Notes: generated by a model not told the origin, from the sequence alone. Counted from the stretch's first letter, positions 31,095 through 40,619 are shown. The stretch: DNA of 64,000 bases from Thermodesulfobacteriota bacterium (GCA_026415035.1 JAOAHX010000001.1:62001-126000); one strand, 5' to 3'. Made by a program: numbers and translations.

Positions 31095-32560
31095 GGGGTT
31101 TTACGATCGAGGTATTCCTTGGCCGCCTGGATCAACTTTTCGGCCTTCTTTTCACCGATCCCCGGAAGCAGGGCGAGCTGTTCGACGTCGGTGCGGAGGA
31201 GATCCTGGATATGGTGGAACCCGTGGTTTTTCAGCAGATCGGAAAGTTTCTCACCCACCCCTTCCAGCATCTCGATGGGATCGTCTCCCAAGGCCTCGCC
31301 CTCCGCAGGAGCACCTCCCTCCTCCCCTTTCGAGTGGGCCAATTGGCCGGCCGTCTGGACGATCTCCGCGGCCTTTTCCCGATCGATCCCCAGAAGTCTC
31401 GCCAAGTCGTCTGGATCGGCCTCCCCTATCTCCCGGAGGGATCGGAACCCTTCTTGATGAAGGAGGCGACTTCCGACCTCTCCGATGTGAGGAAGTCTTT
31501 TGAAGCTCTCGATAATCTCGGCCGAAAGCTTCTCCATCTTCGACTCGCTCTTGATATCGATCTTCCAACCGGTCAACTTGGAGGTCAGACGTACATTCTG
31601 GCCTTTCTTGCCGATGGCCAACGAAAGCTGGTCATCCGGCACGACCACATCCATATGTCGCTCCTCCTCGTCGATATAGACCCTGGAGACCTTGGCAGGG
31701 GCCAGGGCATTGCACACATATTTGGCGGGGTCCTGGGACCAGGGGATGATATCGATCCGCTCCCCCCGGAGTTCCTGGACGACATTCTGGACCCTCGAGC
31801 CCTTCATCCCCACGCAGGCCCCTACCGGATCGACATCCCGGGCTGAACTATAGACCGAGATCTTAGCCCGCTCTCCGGGCTCCCGGGCCGCGCTGATGAT
31901 TTTGATGATCCCCTCCGCGATCTCGGGGACCTCCAATTCGAACAGCTTGATGAGAAACCCTGGATGGGTTCGGGAGAGGAAGATCTGAGGGCCCTTGGTA
32001 TTCTTCTGGACGTCGAGGATGAACGCCCGGATTCGGTCTCCTTGCCGGTACACTTCTCCGGGAATCTGCTCTTTGGCCATCAAGATGGCCTCGGCCCTTC
32101 CGATGGAGATGTAGAGGTGGCCCTTCTCCATCCGCTGAACCGTTCCGCTCACGAGGGTTCCCTTTCGATCCTTAAATTCATTGTAGACGTTCTCTCGCTC
32201 CGCATCCCGGACTTTCTGAATGATCACCTGTTTGGCCGTCTGGGCCCCGATCCGACCGAAGTCGGTGTTGAGCTTTACCCCTAAGCTGTCCCCCACCTGG
32301 GCCTCGCTGTCCAGTTCTCTGGCCTCTTCAAGCTGGATCTCCGTGGCCGGGTCGGTCACCTCCTCGACGACCTGTTTAAATTGGAACAGCTCGACCTCGC
32401 CGATCTCTTCGTTGTACCGAACTTCGATCTCCCCATGATGGCCGTACTTCTTCCGGGAGGCCGTGAGAACGGCTTGCTCGAGGGCCGCGATGATCACCTT
32501 TCGATCGATGCCTTTGTCCTTTCCGACCTGCTCGATCACATAATTCAGATTGCTTGGCAT
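31091..32560 (-). CDS. nusA: transcription termination/antitermination protein NusA
   Basis: RNA polymerase-associated factor for pausing, termination and rRNA antitermination. It has 489 residues: N-terminal domain (about 1-130), S1 domain ([25 protein letters not shown] region), KH1/KH2 ([36 protein letters not shown]) and two C-terminal helix-hairpin-helix repeats ([26 protein letters not shown]). GGAGGAGAGAGGAA precedes the ATG. The second C-terminal repeat follows a short acidic linker. Confidence 0.97.
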   Translation of the reverse strand: MPSNLNYVIEQVGKDKGIDRKVIIAALEQAVLTASRKKYGHHGEIEVRYNEEIGEVELFQFKQVVEEVTDPATEIQLEEARELDSEAQVGDSLGVKLNTDFGRIGAQTAKQVIIQKVRDAERENVYNEFKDRKGTLVSGTVQRMEKGHLYISIGRAEAILMAKEQIPGEVYRQGDRIRAFILDVQKNTKGPQIFLSRTHPGFLIKLFELEVPEIAEGIIKIISAAREPGERAKISVYSSARDVDPVGACVGMKGSRVQNVVQELRGERIDIIPWSQDPAKYVCNALAPAKVSRVYIDEEERHMDVVVPDDQLSLAIGKKGQNVRLTSKLTGWKIDIKSESKMEKLSAEIIESFKRLPHIGEVGSRLLHQEGFRSLREIGEADPDDLARLLGIDREKAAEIVQTAGQLAHSKGEEGGAPAEGEALGDDPIEMLEGVGEKLSDLLKNHGFHHIQDLLRTDVEQLALLPGIGEKKAEKLIQAAKEYLDRKTP

Positions 32561-32576
32561 AGTTCCTCTCTCCTCC

Positions 32577-33035
32577 TTACTCCAATTCTAATCTGGCTTT
32601 GGCGATGGATTGGAGCGGAATATGAACCATGGTATCGTTGACGTTGAGTTCGATGCCCTGATCGACCACCCTCATGAGCCTGCCTTTAAAATGGCGCTGG
32701 TTGCCGATGGGCTCGTTCGTGCTCACCTGGATCAGCCGGTTTTGGTACCTCAGAAAATCCTTCCTGGACTTGAGGGGCCGGGTCAACCCTGGGGAAGAGA
32801 CCTCCAAGCGATAAGGATTGGCGATGAGATCCTCCACATCCAGGATCCTGCTCAGGGTTTGACTGACTCGGCTACAATCGTCCAATGTCACCCCGCCTTC
32901 CTTGTCGAGGTAGAGGCGAAGGACCCACCCCATCGCCTCCCTTCGATATTCGATCTCCACGCACTCCATCCGCTCCTCTTCAAGGATGGGGGTGAGAAGC
33001 TCGGATACCCGCTGGATGATGGACTCGCGGGACAT
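32577..33035 (-). CDS. rimP: ribosome maturation factor RimP
   Basis: Needed for 30S maturation. The 152-residue protein has the RimP pattern: LTPILEEERMECVEIEY, LRLYLDKEGGVTLDDCSRVSQTLSRILDVED, and YRLEVSSPGLTRPLKSRKDF. It is the first gene of the rimP-nusA-ylxR-infB operon. A terminator-like hairpin lies 27 bp upstream of its ATG. Confidence 0.95.
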   Translation of the reverse strand: MSRESIIQRVSELLTPILEEERMECVEIEYRREAMGWVLRLYLDKEGGVTLDDCSRVSQTLSRILDVEDLIANPYRLEVSSPGLTRPLKSRKDFLRYQNRLIQVSTNEPIGNQRHFKGRLMRVVDQGIELNVNDTMVHIPLQSIAKARLELE

Positions 33036-33061
33036 GGACTCCCCTTTCCCTCAAGGGCTAT

Positions 33062-33092
33062 AAAAAAAGCGGGCAACCCAAGCCCGCTTTTT
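33062..33092 (-). terminator. intrinsic terminator (attenuator) in the rimP-nusA-infB leader
   Basis: An 11-bp stem (33064-33074 with 33082-33092, GC core GCGGGC/GCCCGC) with a 7-nt loop is followed on the minus strand by seven T residues. No gene upstream on that strand needs this terminator, and it sits between a good promoter and rimP, so it is best read as a leader attenuator. Confidence 0.75.
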
Positions 33093-33114
33093 CAGCAGAC
33101 CCTCATTATCAACT

Positions 33115-33145
33115 ATTATATACTACACTTTTTTTACAAATGCAA
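33115..33145 (-). promoter_or_regulatory. promoter of the rimP-nusA-infB operon
   Basis: Read on the minus strand: TTGCAT (33145-33140) and TATAAT (33120-33115), with a 19-bp spacer, or TATATA with a 17-bp spacer. The region is strongly AT-rich compared with its surroundings. Transcription would begin near 33108, giving a leader of about 70 nt that contains the 33062-33092 hairpin. Confidence 0.6.
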
Positions 33146-33234
33146 GCCGTTTCGAGAAGATTTCCTCCCGGGAGGTTCGGGCTTCCTCGGCGATCCCGAA
33201 GAGGAAAGGCGAGGGGGCCCCCTTCATCGACCCA

Positions 33235-33567
33235 TTAATCCAACTGGTCCAGGGAGGGAGGTGGGGTGGACCCGGGCCCACGGAGGATCTCAATTTCGCG
33301 GCTCAGTCTGCGGATCATCCGCTCGTTCTGCCGAAGGGATCGTTTGAGCTGATATCTCTGGTAAAAATCTCCAATCCCCCCGATTAAGATCCCGAGAAAC
33401 ACGGAGAGGAGAATGATGAGAAAGAGGGGAAGGTGAGGGGCCTCCCAGCTTCGATCGTACAGGGGATAAAGGCCAAACCGGAGAGAGACCTCCGCCCGGT
33501 TCTGGAGGGAAAAAAGGATGACAAAGACGAAGACGATCATCATCAGAATGGTTTTGACCCAGCTCAT
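33235..33567 (-). CDS. lapA: LapA-like (DUF1049) membrane protein
   Basis: A 110-residue protein with two transmembrane helices (about 5-22 and 47-66), the family segment FSLQNRAEVSLRFG and a basic, coiled-coil-like C-terminus. In E. coli LapA works with LapB in lipopolysaccharide assembly. The start at 33567 has AAGGAG 7 nt upstream; the longer open frame reading upstream to 34263 is an out-of-frame overlap with the HIT gene. Confidence 0.8.
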   Translation of the reverse strand: MSWVKTILMMIVFVFVILFSLQNRAEVSLRFGLYPLYDRSWEAPHLPLFLIILLSVFLGILIGGIGDFYQRYQLKRSLRQNERMIRRLSREIEILRGPGSTPPPSLDQLD

Positions 33568-34082
33568 GTCGTTCTCCTTCCACCCCTCCCTTTCCGTTTT
33601 GGGGCCTGGTTCACAAAGGCCTGACGAAGTTTTTGGAAGGTCTTCGAAAGGTGTTCGGGCATGATTTTCGTCTCCCCGATGATGGGCATAAAATTGGTAT
33701 CTCCAGACCAACGGGGGACGATATGGAAATGGAGGTGATTCTCGCCCGCCCCGCTCACTTTCCCGATGTTGACCCCGATGTTGAATCCCTCGGGTCGAAG
33801 GGAGGCCTTTAAGACCCGGAGAGAAATCTTTAACAGATCCATGAGTTCTTTCGACTCCGAAGGGGTCAGCGCCTCCAGATCGGTTAGGTGGCGGCTGGGC
33901 ATCACCATGAGGTGGCCATTGTTGTACGGATAGCGATTCATCATGACGAAGCCATGCGTCCCACGAAAGAGGACGAGTCGCTCTCGGTCCGTTTTCGGAT
34001 CCGGTGGAAAACAGAAAATACAACCATTCCCCTTTTTCTCGAGGATGTAGTCCATTCTCCATGGGGCCCAGAGATGTTTCAT
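33564..34082 (-). CDS. HIT family nucleotide-binding protein
   Basis: Histidine-triad hydrolase of the type that acts on dinucleotide polyphosphates or nucleotidyl-phosphoramidates. About 172 residues, with LWAPWRMDYI and CIFC near the N-terminus, NNGHLMVMPSRH and the triad NHLHFHIVPRW (HxHxHxx). The start at 34082 has AAGGAG upstream. The 3' end overlaps the lapA-like start by 4 bp. Confidence 0.92.
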   Translation of the reverse strand: MKHLWAPWRMDYILEKKGNGCIFCFPPDPKTDRERLVLFRGTHGFVMMNRYPYNNGHLMVMPSRHLTDLEALTPSESKELMDLLKISLRVLKASLRPEGFNIGVNIGKVSGAGENHLHFHIVPRWSGDTNFMPIIGETKIMPEHLSKTFQKLRQAFVNQAPKRKGRGGRRTT

Positions 34083-34190
34083 CGCCTCTCCTTCCAAAAA
34101 GTGGGAACATCCGTTGCGTAACGGCCTGCTGGCCTAGGCTTTCCGGGGTGGGAAACAGAAGGGGGATGGGGCTGAGAGTCCATGGGGGGC

Positions 34191-34715
34191 TCAGACAAAA
34201 CGACCCTGATCGAGGTAGAGATAGTGCCTCCAGGACGGAGGAGGATCTTCTATCCCCAGACACTGGGTCAATAAGGGAATCCAGATCGGGGCCTTAGGTT
34301 TCTTCATCAAACGCATGCCGGCCTCTTCGGGCGTCCTCCCCCCTTTTTTGAGATTGCAACTCAAACAGCACGTGACCACATTGGTCCATTCCGTTTGACC
34401 CCCTCTGGAACGGGGCAGGACATGGTCATAGGTCAGCTCCTTCGGGTCGAAGGGGTGTCCGCAATACTGGCACACCCCCTTATCCCGGACATAGAGGTTC
34501 TGTCTCGAGAATTTGACGGTGGGCGTCCTCCTCCGGACCAAACGGTACAGGCGAATCACTGCGGGAAGCTGGATGGAAATGTGGACGCCCCGGACCACCC
34601 TCTCGTAGACTTCGATCACTTCGACCTTCCCGAGCATGACCATCACCACGGCCTTTTTCCAGGTCACCACTCTCAAGGGTTCGTAGGTCGAATTGAGAAG
34701 TAATGTCCACTCCAC
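34191..34715 (-). CDS. HNH endonuclease domain protein
   Basis: A 174-residue protein of a widespread family of single-gene HNH nucleases: N-terminal domain LNSTYEPLRVVTWKKAVVMVMLGKVEV, then the zinc/HNH core CQYCGHPF, LTYDHVLPRSRGGQTEWTNVVTCC and CNLKKGGRTPEEAGM. It starts at GTG with a weak ribosome-binding site. No intein, intron or mobile-element context is visible, so it is probably a resident nuclease of unknown role. Confidence 0.88.
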   Translation of the reverse strand: MEWTLLLNSTYEPLRVVTWKKAVVMVMLGKVEVIEVYERVVRGVHISIQLPAVIRLYRLVRRRTPTVKFSRQNLYVRDKGVCQYCGHPFDPKELTYDHVLPRSRGGQTEWTNVVTCCLSCNLKKGGRTPEEAGMRLMKKPKAPIWIPLLTQCLGIEDPPPSWRHYLYLDQGRFV

Positions 34716-34839
34716 GGCGGGCCGGGTAACTTTCTGAGATTAAACACGTCTTATGGTTTCTTAACGAGTTTCTCGTGGGTTGTCAAGTTCTCCGATCATG
34801 ACCTCCCTCTGGCCTGGCCCATTTTTTCGGCCCGGAGGC

Positions 34840-34868
34840 TGGACATTTTAGACGAAATCGTTTATTTT
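34840..34868 (+). promoter_or_regulatory. promoter of tRNA-Pro
   Basis: TGGACA at 34840-34845 and TATTTT at 34863-34868 with a 17-bp spacer, ending 12 nt before the mature tRNA start. The rest of the roughly 165-bp gap back to the HNH gene is AT-rich, with no further feature I can name. Confidence 0.6.
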
Positions 34869-34880
34869 AAACTTCACTCG

Positions 34881-34957
34881 CGGGGAGTAGCGCAGCCTGG
34901 TAGCGCGCTTGGTTCGGGACCAAGAGGCCGGCGGTTCAAATCCGCTCTCCCCGACCA
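34881..34957 (+). tRNA. tRNA-Pro (anticodon CGG)
   Basis: Full cloverleaf: acceptor CGGGGAG/CTCCCCG, D arm GCGCAGCCTGGTAGCGC, anticodon stem CTTGG/CCAAG with loop TTCGGGA (anticodon CGG), T arm GCGG-TTCAAAT-CCGC, discriminator A and encoded CCA. It reads CCG codons, common in this GC-rich genome. Confidence 0.95.
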
Positions 34958-34990
34958 CTCTATTCCATCCCTCGCTGAGACGGTCCCGGG

Positions 34991-35602
34991 ATGCCGCCCG
35001 CAATCTTCATCGCCCTTTTCGGCTATCTTTTGGGTTCGGTCCCAACCGGACTTCTCTTGACCCGATGGTTTTCCGCGCCCGATCCCCGGACGTCGGGGAG
35101 CAAGAACATCGGGGCCACCAATGTCTACCGCACCTCTGGGAAGACCTTGGGCCTCCTCACCCTCCTCGGCGACATCCTCAAAGGGATCCTTCCTGTCTGG
35201 ATAGGACTTCGATGGGGGATTGAGGATCAGTGGGGAGTGAGCGCGGATCAGTGGATCGCCTTCATCGGATTGAGCCCGTTTCTCGGCCATGTCTTCTCGA
35301 TCTTCCTCGGGTTCAAGGGTGGAAAAGGCGTGGCCACCGCCTTGGGGATCTATCTCTCCCTCTCTCCCATGGCGGTCCTCATCGAAGCGATCCTCTTCGC
35401 CGTGGTCCTCTGGAAATGGAGGTATGTCTCCCTCGGATCGATCCTCTGTGCCGGAACGATTCCCATCCTGATTGCCTATTTTCGAAGCGATTCTCAGGCC
35501 TATTTCGTCATGAGCGTCATCATGGCAGGCCTGATCCTCTTCCGACACCAGGCCAATATCGGGAGGTTACTCCAAGGAACGGAACATAAATGGAGGGGAT
35601 GA
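34991..35602 (+). CDS. plsY: acyl-phosphate:glycerol-3-phosphate acyltransferase PlsY
   Basis: Membrane enzyme that uses acyl-phosphate, the product of PlsX, to acylate glycerol-3-phosphate. The 203-residue protein has about five transmembrane helices and the three PlsY motifs GSKNIGATNVYRTSG, GDILKG and GFKGGKGVATALG. plsX is in the same window at 47907-48971. A short stem GGCCT-TCAA-AGGCC follows the stop codon. Confidence 0.95.
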   Translation: MPPAIFIALFGYLLGSVPTGLLLTRWFSAPDPRTSGSKNIGATNVYRTSGKTLGLLTLLGDILKGILPVWIGLRWGIEDQWGVSADQWIAFIGLSPFLGHVFSIFLGFKGGKGVATALGIYLSLSPMAVLIEAILFAVVLWKWRYVSLGSILCAGTIPILIAYFRSDSQAYFVMSVIMAGLILFRHQANIGRLLQGTEHKWRG

Positions 35603-35621
35603 TTGGCCTTCAAAGGCCGAC

Positions 35622-36116
35622 CTAAAGCCTTTTCAAGGCCATTCGGGTTCGCCTCTCCCTTTTTGAAAGCCTCCTCCCCGGCCTTTCCCTTTCCTCTGTC
35701 TCTTCCGCCAGCCTCTCCTCCCCACCGGAATCGATCGCCGACAATCTTTCTCGAAACGCCTCCGAAGAGACGACAGCAACCGATCTTCGGTTGGCAAAAG
35801 AACCGATCTCCCGGTCTGAGGAGACGACCACCACTCCGGATCCCTTCTCCTGGATGATCCTTTTGATCACCTCGTCCGCCCTCTCCCCTGCCTTCGAAAA
35901 GAGGACCTCGACCCCTTTCCTCCGCTCCTTCCTCTCGGTGGGCCAACCCCCCTGCCATCCATCGAAGACGACGAGGATATCCAGAGACCGGATTTGCCGA
36001 TACCGGGAAAGGGTTTCGAGGAGGCGATCCCTCTCCATCTGAAGCCTGGAGGAGCTGAAAGGGGTGGAGGGGCGACCGGAATGGAGGAGGTTATATCCAT
36101 CGATGAGCAGAAGCAT
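35622..36116 (-). CDS. NYN-domain (YacP-like) endoribonuclease
   Basis: PIN-like NYN nuclease family. The 164-residue protein begins LLLIDGYNLLHS with the first catalytic Asp, then LDILVVFDGWQGG, RADEVIKRIIQEKG and VVVSSDREIGSFA, with a basic C-terminal tail. B. subtilis YacP/Rae1 of this family cuts mRNA in the ribosome; whether this protein does so is unknown. The ATG at 36116 has AAGGTGG upstream. It ends 19 bp from plsY, convergently. Confidence 0.85.
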   Translation of the reverse strand: MLLLIDGYNLLHSGRPSTPFSSSRLQMERDRLLETLSRYRQIRSLDILVVFDGWQGGWPTERKERRKGVEVLFSKAGERADEVIKRIIQEKGSGVVVVSSDREIGSFANRRSVAVVSSEAFRERLSAIDSGGEERLAEETEERERPGRRLSKRERRTRMALKRL

Positions 36117-36179
36117 ACCCACCTTTCGAGGCCAGCTCGCCTCTATTCCTTCTCCCTTCCGAAGGCCGGGAAGGGCCGC

Positions 36180-37097
36180 TCAAAGATATTCCAACCACTC
36201 TCTGAACTCCGGATCCTTCCCCTTGACGATGTTAAAGAAAGCGGCCTGGAGTTCCCGTGTGATGGGGCCCGGCCTTCCCTCCCCGATCTGGCGGCCGTCG
36301 ACTTCGCGGATAGGGGTGATTTCCGCGGCCGTTCCCGTAAAAAAGGCCTCGTGGGCGGTGTAGAGTTCGTCCCGGGTGAACTTGTCCTCCACTACGGGGA
36401 TCTTCCTCGCCTTGGCGATCTGGATCACCGAATCCCTGGTGATCCCAGGGAGCACGGAGGTAAGGGGGGTCGTCTTCAACATCCCGTGTTTCACGATAAA
36501 GATGTTCTCCCCGCTCCCTTCGGCGACGTAGCCTTCGGTATCGAGCATCAACGCCTCGTCAAATCCCAGCTCGATCGCCTCCTTCTTGGCAAGGACGGAG
36601 TTGACATAATTCCCCGCGATCTTGGCCTTCGTCATCATCACGTTGACATGATGGCGAGTGTAGGAGGAGGTTTTGATCCGGATGCCCTTCTCCAGGGCCT
36701 CGTCACCGAGGTAGGCCCCCCATGACCAGACGATAATGGCCACCCGAACCGGGTTCTCTCCGGGGTAGACGCCCATGGCCCCTTCTCCGATGAAGGCAAG
36801 AGGACGGATATAGCCGGCCTTGAGCCGATTGGCCCGAAGGGTCTCCTTACAGGCCTCCGCCAATTCCTTTTTCGTATAGGGCAATCGCAGCGTGCCGATA
36901 TGGGCGGAGTCGAAAAACCGGTCGATGTGCTCCCTGAGCCTGAAGATCGCAGACCTCCCATCCTCGCATTCGTAGCAACGAATGCCCTCGAAGATGCCCA
37001 GACCATAATGCAACGTGTGGGTCAAGACGTGGACCTTTGCCTCGTCCCAAGGGATCAACCTTCCGTCCATCCAGATGGTCTCAAGTTTTTGAACCAT
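36180..37097 (-). CDS. ilvE: branched-chain amino acid aminotransferase
   Basis: Class IV PLP aminotransferase for Val/Leu/Ile. About 305 residues: [36 protein letters not shown] opens the protein; the PLP-binding Lys is in [21 protein letters not shown], followed by [25 protein letters not shown], typical of IlvE. The start at 37097 has GGAGGGGAG upstream; the frame extends to 37160 without support. Confidence 0.95.
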   Translation of the reverse strand: MVQKLETIWMDGRLIPWDEAKVHVLTHTLHYGLGIFEGIRCYECEDGRSAIFRLREHIDRFFDSAHIGTLRLPYTKKELAEACKETLRANRLKAGYIRPLAFIGEGAMGVYPGENPVRVAIIVWSWGAYLGDEALEKGIRIKTSSYTRHHVNVMMTKAKIAGNYVNSVLAKKEAIELGFDEALMLDTEGYVAEGSGENIFIVKHGMLKTTPLTSVLPGITRDSVIQIAKARKIPVVEDKFTRDELYTAHEAFFTGTAAEITPIREVDGRQIGEGRPGPITRELQAAFFNIVKGKDPEFREWLEYL

Positions 37098-37138
37098 ACC
37101 CGCTCCCCTCCCTCTCGGTCTCGACTGTGTGAAACCCC

Positions 37139-37167
37139 TTTTTACACCATTTTGGTCCAATTGTCAA
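37139..37167 (-). promoter_or_regulatory. promoter of ilvE
   Basis: Read on the minus strand: TTGACA (37167-37162), 17-bp spacer, TAAAAA (37144-37139), about 42 bp before the ATG. It lies in the 96-bp gap between ilvE and the M17-like gene. Confidence 0.65.
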
Positions 37168-37193
37168 AACATTCTTCGGTCTGTTTGAAGGAC

Positions 37194-37772
37194 CTAAAGA
37201 GATGGTTCGGAGGGGGTGAGGAGGCGAATGGGGAGCCGGTGGGAAAGGATCGATTTCGCTGTCTGAACCCCGAACAGGAGCTCGGAGAAGCGATCTTCCC
37301 CCTCCCCAAAAGAGAGGCTCAGCTGGTCCATCCATGGCCGATCCTCCGGGAATCGGTCCAGGTGATCGACGAACCCCTCGAGGAGGACCTCTGCCAGCTT
37401 CCCGCAATCGACCTCGTAAGCCTCTCCATAAGGAAGAGAGAGGCAGATATGGGAAGCCTTCAGGTTTCCGATGGTCTGGATGAGGGTTGGGGCAAGCCGC
37501 CTCACGGTGAAATAGCTATAAGCCCGGACGCTGCCCAGCCCGAAGAGGAGGATCCATTGGGGAAGGATCCGCCCCTGCGAAGGGATGAGGGTCCGTTCGA
37601 TCCACTCCCCCGTAAGCCGCCCCTCCCTAAGGAGTCGGGAAAGCCTTCCGTTGAGCCTCCAATCCAGCAAGCCAGCAGTGCCCTTCAGGGGCCTTTCGTC
37701 CCCGAAGAAACCCGAGATCAACAGATCCCCTTCCTGTTCGACCGGCCTTTCTTTGGTGACGATCACATCCAT
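37194..37772 (-). CDS. stand-alone M17 leucyl-aminopeptidase N-terminal domain protein
   Basis: The 192-residue product aligns in pattern with only the N-terminal (macro-like) domain of M17 aminopeptidases: an opening beta strand, GDERPLKGTAGLLDWRLNGRLSRLL, and WILLFGLGSVRAYSYFTVRRLAPTL. The metal-binding catalytic domain is absent, and the gene ends in a normal stop without downstream remnants. Related stand-alone proteins exist, but their role is not known to me. It lies 12 bp downstream of nusB in the same direction. Confidence 0.75.
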   Translation of the reverse strand: MDVIVTKERPVEQEGDLLISGFFGDERPLKGTAGLLDWRLNGRLSRLLREGRLTGEWIERTLIPSQGRILPQWILLFGLGSVRAYSYFTVRRLAPTLIQTIGNLKASHICLSLPYGEAYEVDCGKLAEVLLEGFVDHLDRFPEDRPWMDQLSLSFGEGEDRFSELLFGVQTAKSILSHRLPIRLLTPSEPSL

Positions 37773-37784
37773 CGATCCGTTCTC

Positions 37785-38201
37785 TCAGAGGGGCTTCCGG
37801 ATCACCTCGTTCTGGATGCGGTCCAAGAGGCCGTTGATGAAATTTCCCGACTCTTCCGTCCCGAACCGCTTCCCGAGATCGATGGCCTCGTTGAGGGTGA
37901 CTTTGGGAGGGATGTCCTTGCAGTAGAGCAGTTCGTAGATGGCCATCCTCAAAATATTCCGGTCGATGATCGTCATTCGGTCCAGGCGCCAGTGCTCGGA
38001 ATGTCCTTCGATGATCGGGTCGATCTCCTTTTGGTGCTCGACGACCCCGAGGACGAGCCGTTGGGTCAATTCTTCATCCCCTCCGGCAGAGGGGAAGTGC
38101 CCCTTCATCTCCTCCAGGGCCAGGAGGGCATTCTTCTTCGTGATTTCGATCTGATAAAGAACCTGGAGGGCGATCTCCCTCGCTCTTCTTCGCCGACCCA
38201 A
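37785..38201 (-). CDS. nusB: transcription antitermination factor NusB
   Basis: Binds boxA RNA with NusE to form rRNA antitermination complexes. The 138-residue all-helical product starts GRRRRAREIALQVLYQIEI and has the conserved C-terminal DRNILRMAIYELLYCKDIPPKVTLNEAIDLGKRFGTEESGNFINGLLD-type region (several short matches in order). It appears to start at TTG with GAGGG a few bases upstream. Downstream of ribH, a very common arrangement. Confidence 0.95.
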   Translation of the reverse strand: MGRRRRAREIALQVLYQIEITKKNALLALEEMKGHFPSAGGDEELTQRLVLGVVEHQKEIDPIIEGHSEHWRLDRMTIIDRNILRMAIYELLYCKDIPPKVTLNEAIDLGKRFGTEESGNFINGLLDRIQNEVIRKPL

Positions 38202-38209
38202 CGACCCTC

Positions 38210-38683
38210 TTATTCCTTCCCGATCTCCCTCATGAGATTGGCCATCTCGATGGCGGTCATGGCTGCATCAAATCCCTTGTTGCCCACCTTCGTCCCAGCC
38301 CGTTCGATCGCCTGTTCGATGTTGTCGGTCACCAGCACACCGAAGGAGACGGGCACCTCGTGCTCGAGGACGACGCTGGCGATCCCCTTGGTCACTTCTG
38401 TCGCGATATAGTCGAAGTGCGGCGTAGCCCCTCGAATCACGCACCCGAGGCAGACGATGGCATCGTAGTGTCCGCTTTTGGCCATTTTTTTGGCCGCCAG
38501 AGGAATTTCAAAGGACCCGGGGACCCTCACCACGGTGAGGTCCTCCTCCACGGCTCCGCTCCGCCGCAGGGCATCGAGGGCGCCTTCCAATAGACGATCG
38601 CTGATGAAATGATTGAACCGGCTCACGACGATCCCGAATTTGAGCCCCTTTGCTGTCAGCTTGCCTTCGATCACTCTGATCAT
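38210..38683 (-). CDS. ribH: 6,7-dimethyl-8-ribityllumazine synthase
   Basis: Condenses the ribityl-aminouracil intermediate with dihydroxybutanone phosphate in riboflavin synthesis. The 157-residue protein has [56 protein letters not shown] and [28 protein letters not shown] precedes the ATG. Confidence 0.97.
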   Translation of the reverse strand: MIRVIEGKLTAKGLKFGIVVSRFNHFISDRLLEGALDALRRSGAVEEDLTVVRVPGSFEIPLAAKKMAKSGHYDAIVCLGCVIRGATPHFDYIATEVTKGIASVVLEHEVPVSFGVLVTDNIEQAIERAGTKVGNKGFDAAMTAIEMANLMREIGKE

Positions 38684-38746
38684 CTCCCGCTCCTTTCCCA
38701 GATCCCACCCCCCGGCCGTCTCCCCCGTCGTCCCCTCGGTCCTCCT

Positions 38747-39958
38747 CTACTCGACCGTTTTGATGGAGAGGATGTGCCCCATCTTCTTGGCCTTGGTCTT
38801 CAAATATTCGATGTTCTCCTGATGCGGCTTGGTCTCGATCGGAACCCTTTCCACCACCTCGATCCCGTATCCTTCGAGGCCCTTGATCTTTTTGGGGTTG
38901 TTGGTCATCAACCGGATCTTGCGGAGGCCGAGGTCGACCAGGATCTGAGCCCCGATCCCATAATCCCTCATGTCGGCCTGAAACCCGAGGGCCTCGTTGG
39001 CCTCCACCGTATCCTTCCCCATATCCTGGAGGCAGTAGGCCTTCAACTTGTTGACCAGGCCGATGCCCCGTCCCTCCTGTCTCATGTAGAGGATCACCCC
39101 TTTGCCCTCCTTTTCGACCATCGCCATGGCCTGATGGAGCTGCTCCTGGCAATCACACCGTTTCGATCCGAAGACGTCCCCTGTCAGGCACTGGGAATGG
39201 ACCCGGACCAGGACCCTGTCCTCCGGATGGATGTCTCCCTTGACCAGGGCGAGATGGTGGAAGGGATCGACATCGTTTTCATAGGCGATGGCCTTAAAAA
39301 GACCTCCGTACTTTGTCGGAATGTTGGCCTCTGCAATTCGCCGGACGAGCCTCTCCTTCCGAAGTCGGTACTTGATCAGGTCGGCGATGGTGACGATCTT
39401 CAGGCCGTGTTGTTCTGCAAATCGCTTTAGGTCCGGCATCCTGGCCATCGTGCCGTCCTCGTTCATGATCTCGCAAATGACGCCTGCCGGTTTGAGGCCA
39501 GCGAGCCGGGCCAGATCGACCGAGCCCTCGGTCTGTCCTGTGCGGACCAGGACACCTCCGGGCCTCGCCCTCAGGGGAAAGACATGGCCGGGCGAGACCA
39601 GGTCTTCGGGTTTGGCGTTGTCGTCGACCGCCGTTAGGATGGTCGTGGCCCGGTCTGCCGCGGAGATGCCGGTGGTCACCCCCTTTCTCGCATCGATCGA
39701 AACGGTGAAGGCCGTCTGGAACCGAGAGGTATTGTCCGAGACCATCATCGGAAGTTTCAACTGGTTCAACCGCTCCTCGGTCAAGGAGAGGCAAATCAAT
39801 CCCCTGCCGTATTTCGCCATGAAATTGATGGCCTCGGGCGTGACCTTCTCCGCCGCCATGGTGAGGTCGCCCTCGTTTTCCCGGTCTTCATCGTCGACCA
39901 GGATCACCATCTTTCCTTGCCGGATATCCTCCAGCGCCTCTTCAATGGTGCTGATCAT
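38747..39958 (-). CDS. ribBA: bifunctional DHBP synthase / GTP cyclohydrolase II
   Basis: Makes 3,4-dihydroxy-2-butanone 4-phosphate and opens the GTP ring, the two entry reactions of riboflavin synthesis. RibB domain: [32 protein letters not shown], and the '[10 protein letters not shown]' acid-base segment. RibA domain: [21 protein letters not shown] (zinc Cys), [17 protein letters not shown] and LMTNNPKKI. Of several in-frame starts between 39988 and 39958, I prefer 39958, which has GGAGG 5 nt upstream and matches the usual STIEEA start. Confidence 0.96.
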   Translation of the reverse strand: MISTIEEALEDIRQGKMVILVDDEDRENEGDLTMAAEKVTPEAINFMAKYGRGLICLSLTEERLNQLKLPMMVSDNTSRFQTAFTVSIDARKGVTTGISAADRATTILTAVDDNAKPEDLVSPGHVFPLRARPGGVLVRTGQTEGSVDLARLAGLKPAGVICEIMNEDGTMARMPDLKRFAEQHGLKIVTIADLIKYRLRKERLVRRIAEANIPTKYGGLFKAIAYENDVDPFHHLALVKGDIHPEDRVLVRVHSQCLTGDVFGSKRCDCQEQLHQAMAMVEKEGKGVILYMRQEGRGIGLVNKLKAYCLQDMGKDTVEANEALGFQADMRDYGIGAQILVDLGLRKIRLMTNNPKKIKGLEGYGIEVVERVPIETKPHQENIEYLKTKAKKMGHILSIKTVE

Positions 39959-40619
39959 CTGAGCCTCCATCGTCTTCGACATACCCATGCTCTTTTAAGA
40001 AGGAAAGGGTCAAACCCTCGGCCCCCCGGGGTGGATGCCCGAGGAGGCGTTCTACATACTTCCCCAAGAGGTCGGCTTCGAGGTTGACCGCATCGCCGAC
40101 CCTTTTATCGATCAAGGTGGTCTTCTCAAGGGTGTGGGGGATCAACAAGAGGGAGATCACGTTTCCCCGGATCTCATTGACCGTCAAACTGACCCCATCC
40201 ACCGCGATGGAACCCTTGGGCACGAAATAGCGTAAGAGATGATTTGGGACCTCGATCTCGAGGCGAATGAATTCTCTTCCGACCTTCTTTTCAACGATCG
40301 TGCCGGTGCCGTCGATATGCCCGGTGACGAAGTGACCTCCCAGGCGGCTGCCAATCCGAAGCGCCCTTTCGAGATTGACCCTCTCTCCCACCTTCAACTG
40401 CCCCAGGGTACTCTTTTTGACCGTCTCTTCGGAGAGATCGAATGCGAAGGCCATTCCCTTTTGCTCCGTGACGGTCAGGCAAACCCCATTTATACTAATA
40501 CTATCACCGAGTTGCACCTCTGTCAATCGATCGGGGAAAAGAACCGTAAGCCTTTTCCCTTCTCCTCTTTGATCGATTCTCAATACCCTCCCCGTTCCTT
40601 CTACGATTCCGGTGAACAT
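39942..40619 (-). CDS. ribE: riboflavin synthase, alpha subunit
   Basis: Dismutates two lumazines to riboflavin. The 225-residue protein shows the internal duplication of the lumazine-binding domain: [25 protein letters not shown], then [15 protein letters not shown] and [14 protein letters not shown]. The C-terminal tail beyond about residue 200 is longer than usual. It overlaps ribD by about 19 bp and ribBA by about 17 bp, so the three are tightly coupled. Confidence 0.95.
   Translation of the reverse strand: MFTGIVEGTGRVLRIDQRGEGKRLTVLFPDRLTEVQLGDSISINGVCLTVTEQKGMAFAFDLSEETVKKSTLGQLKVGERVNLERALRIGSRLGGHFVTGHIDGTGTIVEKKVGREFIRLEIEVPNHLLRYFVPKGSIAVDGVSLTVNEIRGNVISLLLIPHTLEKTTLIDKRVGDAVNLEADLLGKYVERLLGHPPRGAEGLTLSFLKEHGYVEDDGGSDDQHH

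Noticed and set aside
29873-31846. 657-residue open frame opposite infB, ylxR and nusA
   Set aside because: Runs across three well-supported genes and its translation is Leu/Phe/Arg-rich without motifs; a shadow of the charged infB repeats.
33235-34263. One 342-residue minus-strand protein
   Set aside because: Only the last 110 residues are protein-like (LapA-like); the upstream part is out of frame with, and opposes the clear evidence for, the HIT gene.
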